NCBI GenBank assembly: GCA_947174825.1
Contig: CAMWKN010000074.1
Coordinates: forward strand, 1-7,169
DNA: 7,169 nt
Reading direction: 5' to 3'
Source: an uncultured Clostridium sp.
Lineage (GTDB): Bacteria > Bacillota_A > Clostridia > Lachnospirales > Lachnospiraceae
The notes below the pieces were generated by a model. That model had not been told where the DNA came from and did no database searches. It was given only the letters and a program-made list of their open reading frames with translations. The position numbers were made by a program, and so were the translations under genes. Shown here piece after piece: positions 6,098 through 7,169 of this stretch. Every line of letters begins with the position of its first letter. The first letter of the stretch is position 1.

Positions 6098-6259
6098 GAT
6101 GAACTTTGCATTCCAATCTGTGTTATTTTCCAACAATTCTATTAATATAATTTTTATCCTAACAACCCAATTTCAATATTCACTATTCTCTATTCTAACA
6201 GCCATTTTGAAAAAAGTAAATATTTTTACATCCCCATTTTTCATCAGGAAAGTTCATCA
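6097..6259. repeat. 11-bp inverted repeat linking the yfbR 3' end and the CpdB-like leader
   Basis: TGATGAACTTT (6097-6107) and AAAGTTCATCA (6249-6259) are perfect inverted copies. An overlapping second pairing is CCTGATGAA (6095-6103) with TTCATCAGG (6240-6248). In a yfbR-to-cpdB mRNA, the last yfbR codons could pair with bases abutting or entering the AGGAGG of the CpdB-like gene. Confidence 0.45.
6210..6229 (-). terminator. Weak terminator-like hairpin after yfbR
   Basis: On the minus strand, GTAAA/TTTAC with an AATA loop (6229-6216) is followed by six T (6215-6210), 15 bases after the yfbR stop. The five-pair stem has only one G-C pair, so at most it would terminate inefficiently and allow read-through to the CpdB-like gene. 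I found no well-spaced sigma-A promoter between here and 6081. Confidence 0.3.
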
Positions 6260-6855
6260 ATAGTCTTGTAATATTCTGGCAAAAACTCTTCACAGAAGAT
6301 CTCCGCTTCCTGGCAATGTAAATTCTGAACAGACCGCCTGACTGCTTCCTTAGCACTGTGAAACTCCTGGTTCCCCGCCTTTTCCTCCTCAATGCATTTA
6401 ATCAGAGCAGATAACTTATCTGCCGCTTTTACAAGGATTCCTTCCTCTGTGTTTCCTGCCTCTGGCAACAGGTAAAATCGATACTCATCCCGCAAATCCT
6501 CCGGCAGCATATCTAACAAACGTCTGGCGGCTCCCGCCTCAATTCGTTTATATGCTTCCCGAATCTCTGGGTCATGATATTTCACAGGAGTAGGCATATC
6601 CCCGGTAATAATTTCCGTACAATCATGATATAGCCCCAATAATGCAACCTGTTCCGGCAAATACTGCTTTCCCAGACGCTTATTTCCTAACAATGCCAAT
6701 GCATGGGCAATCATAGCCACCTCCATAGAATGCTCACTGATATTTTCGGTAGCAGAATTACGCATCAATGCCCAACGCTCAATATATTTCATTCTCGCCA
6801 TCATGGCAAAAAAACCATTATGTGATTCCCTCTGATCCTTCATACTTGAACTCAT
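6244..6855 (-). CDS. yfbR: 5'-deoxynucleotidase, YfbR-type HD-domain phosphohydrolase
   Basis: A 203-residue protein, close to the 199 residues of E. coli YfbR and matching it through most of its length. ATG 6855 is preceded by AAGGAGG (6870-6864) with 8-base spacing. The HD metal ligands are visible: H42 (SEHS), H77-D78 (YHD) and D146 (KAADKL), together with E81. R27-W28 (ERWALMRN) correspond to the Arg-Trp pair that YfbR uses to recognise the substrate and exclude ribonucleotides. Other family stretches are TGDMPTPVKY and AGNQEF. The known reaction is dephosphorylation of deoxyribonucleoside 5'-monophosphates to deoxynucleosides plus phosphate in the cytoplasm, for dNTP pool balance and dUMP supply. 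It lies 47 bases after uvrA on the same strand, with a hairpin (6874-6892) in the gap, so co-transcription is plausible. No key residue is missing. Confidence 0.95.
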   Translation of the reverse strand: MSSSMKDQRESHNGFFAMMARMKYIERWALMRNSATENISEHSMEVAMIAHALALLGNKRLGKQYLPEQVALLGLYHDCTEIITGDMPTPVKYHDPEIREAYKRIEAGAARRLLDMLPEDLRDEYRFYLLPEAGNTEEGILVKAADKLSALIKCIEEEKAGNQEFHSAKEAVRRSVQNLHCQEAEIFCEEFLPEYYKTIDELS

Positions 6856-6873
6856 GCTGCGAGCCTCCTTTCC

Positions 6874-6892
6874 AGCAATCCTATGGATTGCT
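6874..6892. other. 8-bp hairpin between uvrA and yfbR
   Basis: AGCAATCC (6874-6881) and GGATTGCT (6885-6892) are a perfect stem with a 3-base loop. In the minus-strand transcript it ends 3 bases before the AAGGAGG of yfbR. No U-tract follows, so it is not a standard terminator. An RNA-stability, processing or translation-modulating element is possible. Confidence 0.45.
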
Positions 6893-6902
6893 TGCAGAAA
6901 TG

Positions 6903-7169
6903 CTATAGCATCTGCTTGATAAAGTGTCCGGTATAAGATTTCTCCACAGTAGCAATCTTCTCCGGTGTTCCTTTGGCAATCACGGTACCGCCCCGGTCTC
7001 CTCCCTCCGGTCCGATATCAATAATATAATCTGCCGTTTTAATCACATCCAGATTATGCTCAATTACGATAACGGTATTGCCTCCCTCGGTGAGACGCCT
7101 GAGAATACTGACCAAACGGTCTACATCCGCAAAATGCAACCCTGTGGTTGGCTCATCCAGAATATACAC
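6903..7169 (-). CDS. uvrA: UvrA excinuclease ATPase subunit, C-terminal end only
   Basis: The last 88 codons of uvrA, ending in TAG at 6905-6903. The gene enters from the right edge and the GTG at 7169 is an internal Val codon, not a start. Visible motifs belong to the second ABC ATPase domain: Walker B and D-loop ([11 protein letters not shown]), the H-loop ([11 protein letters not shown]), then the UvrA ending [12 protein letters not shown] and [11 protein letters not shown]. UvrA dimers scan DNA for bulky lesions and load UvrB in nucleotide excision repair in the cytoplasm. The C-terminus is of normal type with no fusion. yfbR follows after 47 bases. Confidence 0.97.
   Translation of the reverse strand: MYILDEPTTGLHFADVDRLVSILRRLTEGGNTVIVIEHNLDVIKTADYIIDIGPEGGDRGGTVIAKGTPEKIATVEKSYTGHFIKQML

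Noticed and set aside
6112..6205. Promoter for the CpdB-like gene in the AT-rich gap
   Set aside because: Several -35-like (TTGGGT, TTGTTA, TTGAAA) and -10-like (TATATT) hexamers occur on the minus strand, but none of the pairs has 16-18 base spacing.

Overview
The window looks like chromosomal DNA from a low-to-mid GC, Gram-positive Clostridia, most likely a Lachnospiraceae-type gut anaerobe. That is an inference from several things: strong AGGAGG ribosome sites, AT-rich third codon positions, a VanW-family envelope protein, a YfbR-type nucleotidase following uvrA, and a secreted Ig-repeat phosphoesterase. I see no rRNA, tRNA, CRISPR array, insertion sequence or phage gene.

Layout, left to right. 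Positions 1-887 (minus) hold the N-terminal 295 residues of a membrane-anchored VanW/peptidoglycan-binding-like protein that runs off the left edge. Positions 888-1355 hold a busy intergenic region: a good plus-strand promoter, an 11-bp hairpin, and a 35-residue membrane peptide gene (1157-1264, minus) with a perfect Shine-Dalgarno sequence. Positions 1356-1961 (plus) hold a membrane-anchored TPR protein. This is the only long plus-strand gene, and it is divergent from the small gene. The best promoter for the small gene lies inside the TPR coding sequence, so transcripts of the two genes may overlap.

From 2027 to the right edge everything is on the minus strand. In transcription order these are uvrA (3' end only), yfbR (5'-deoxynucleotidase), a 1208-residue secreted CpdB-like cyclic-nucleotide phosphodiesterase/nucleotidase with a Lys-rich Ig-like tail, and a 106-residue conserved-looking protein of unknown function that starts at TTG. 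YfbR (inside the cell) and the CpdB-like enzyme (outside) both remove phosphate from nucleotides. With uvrA next to them, the block suggests handling of nucleotides from DNA/RNA turnover, although gene order alone does not prove coupling.

The most interesting points are the small membrane peptide with its overlapping divergent transcription, the loss of CpdB's usual base-stacking motifs, and an 11-base complementarity between the yfbR 3' end and the leader just before the CpdB-like gene's ribosome site. All promoter and RNA-structure calls were made by eye and are tentative.
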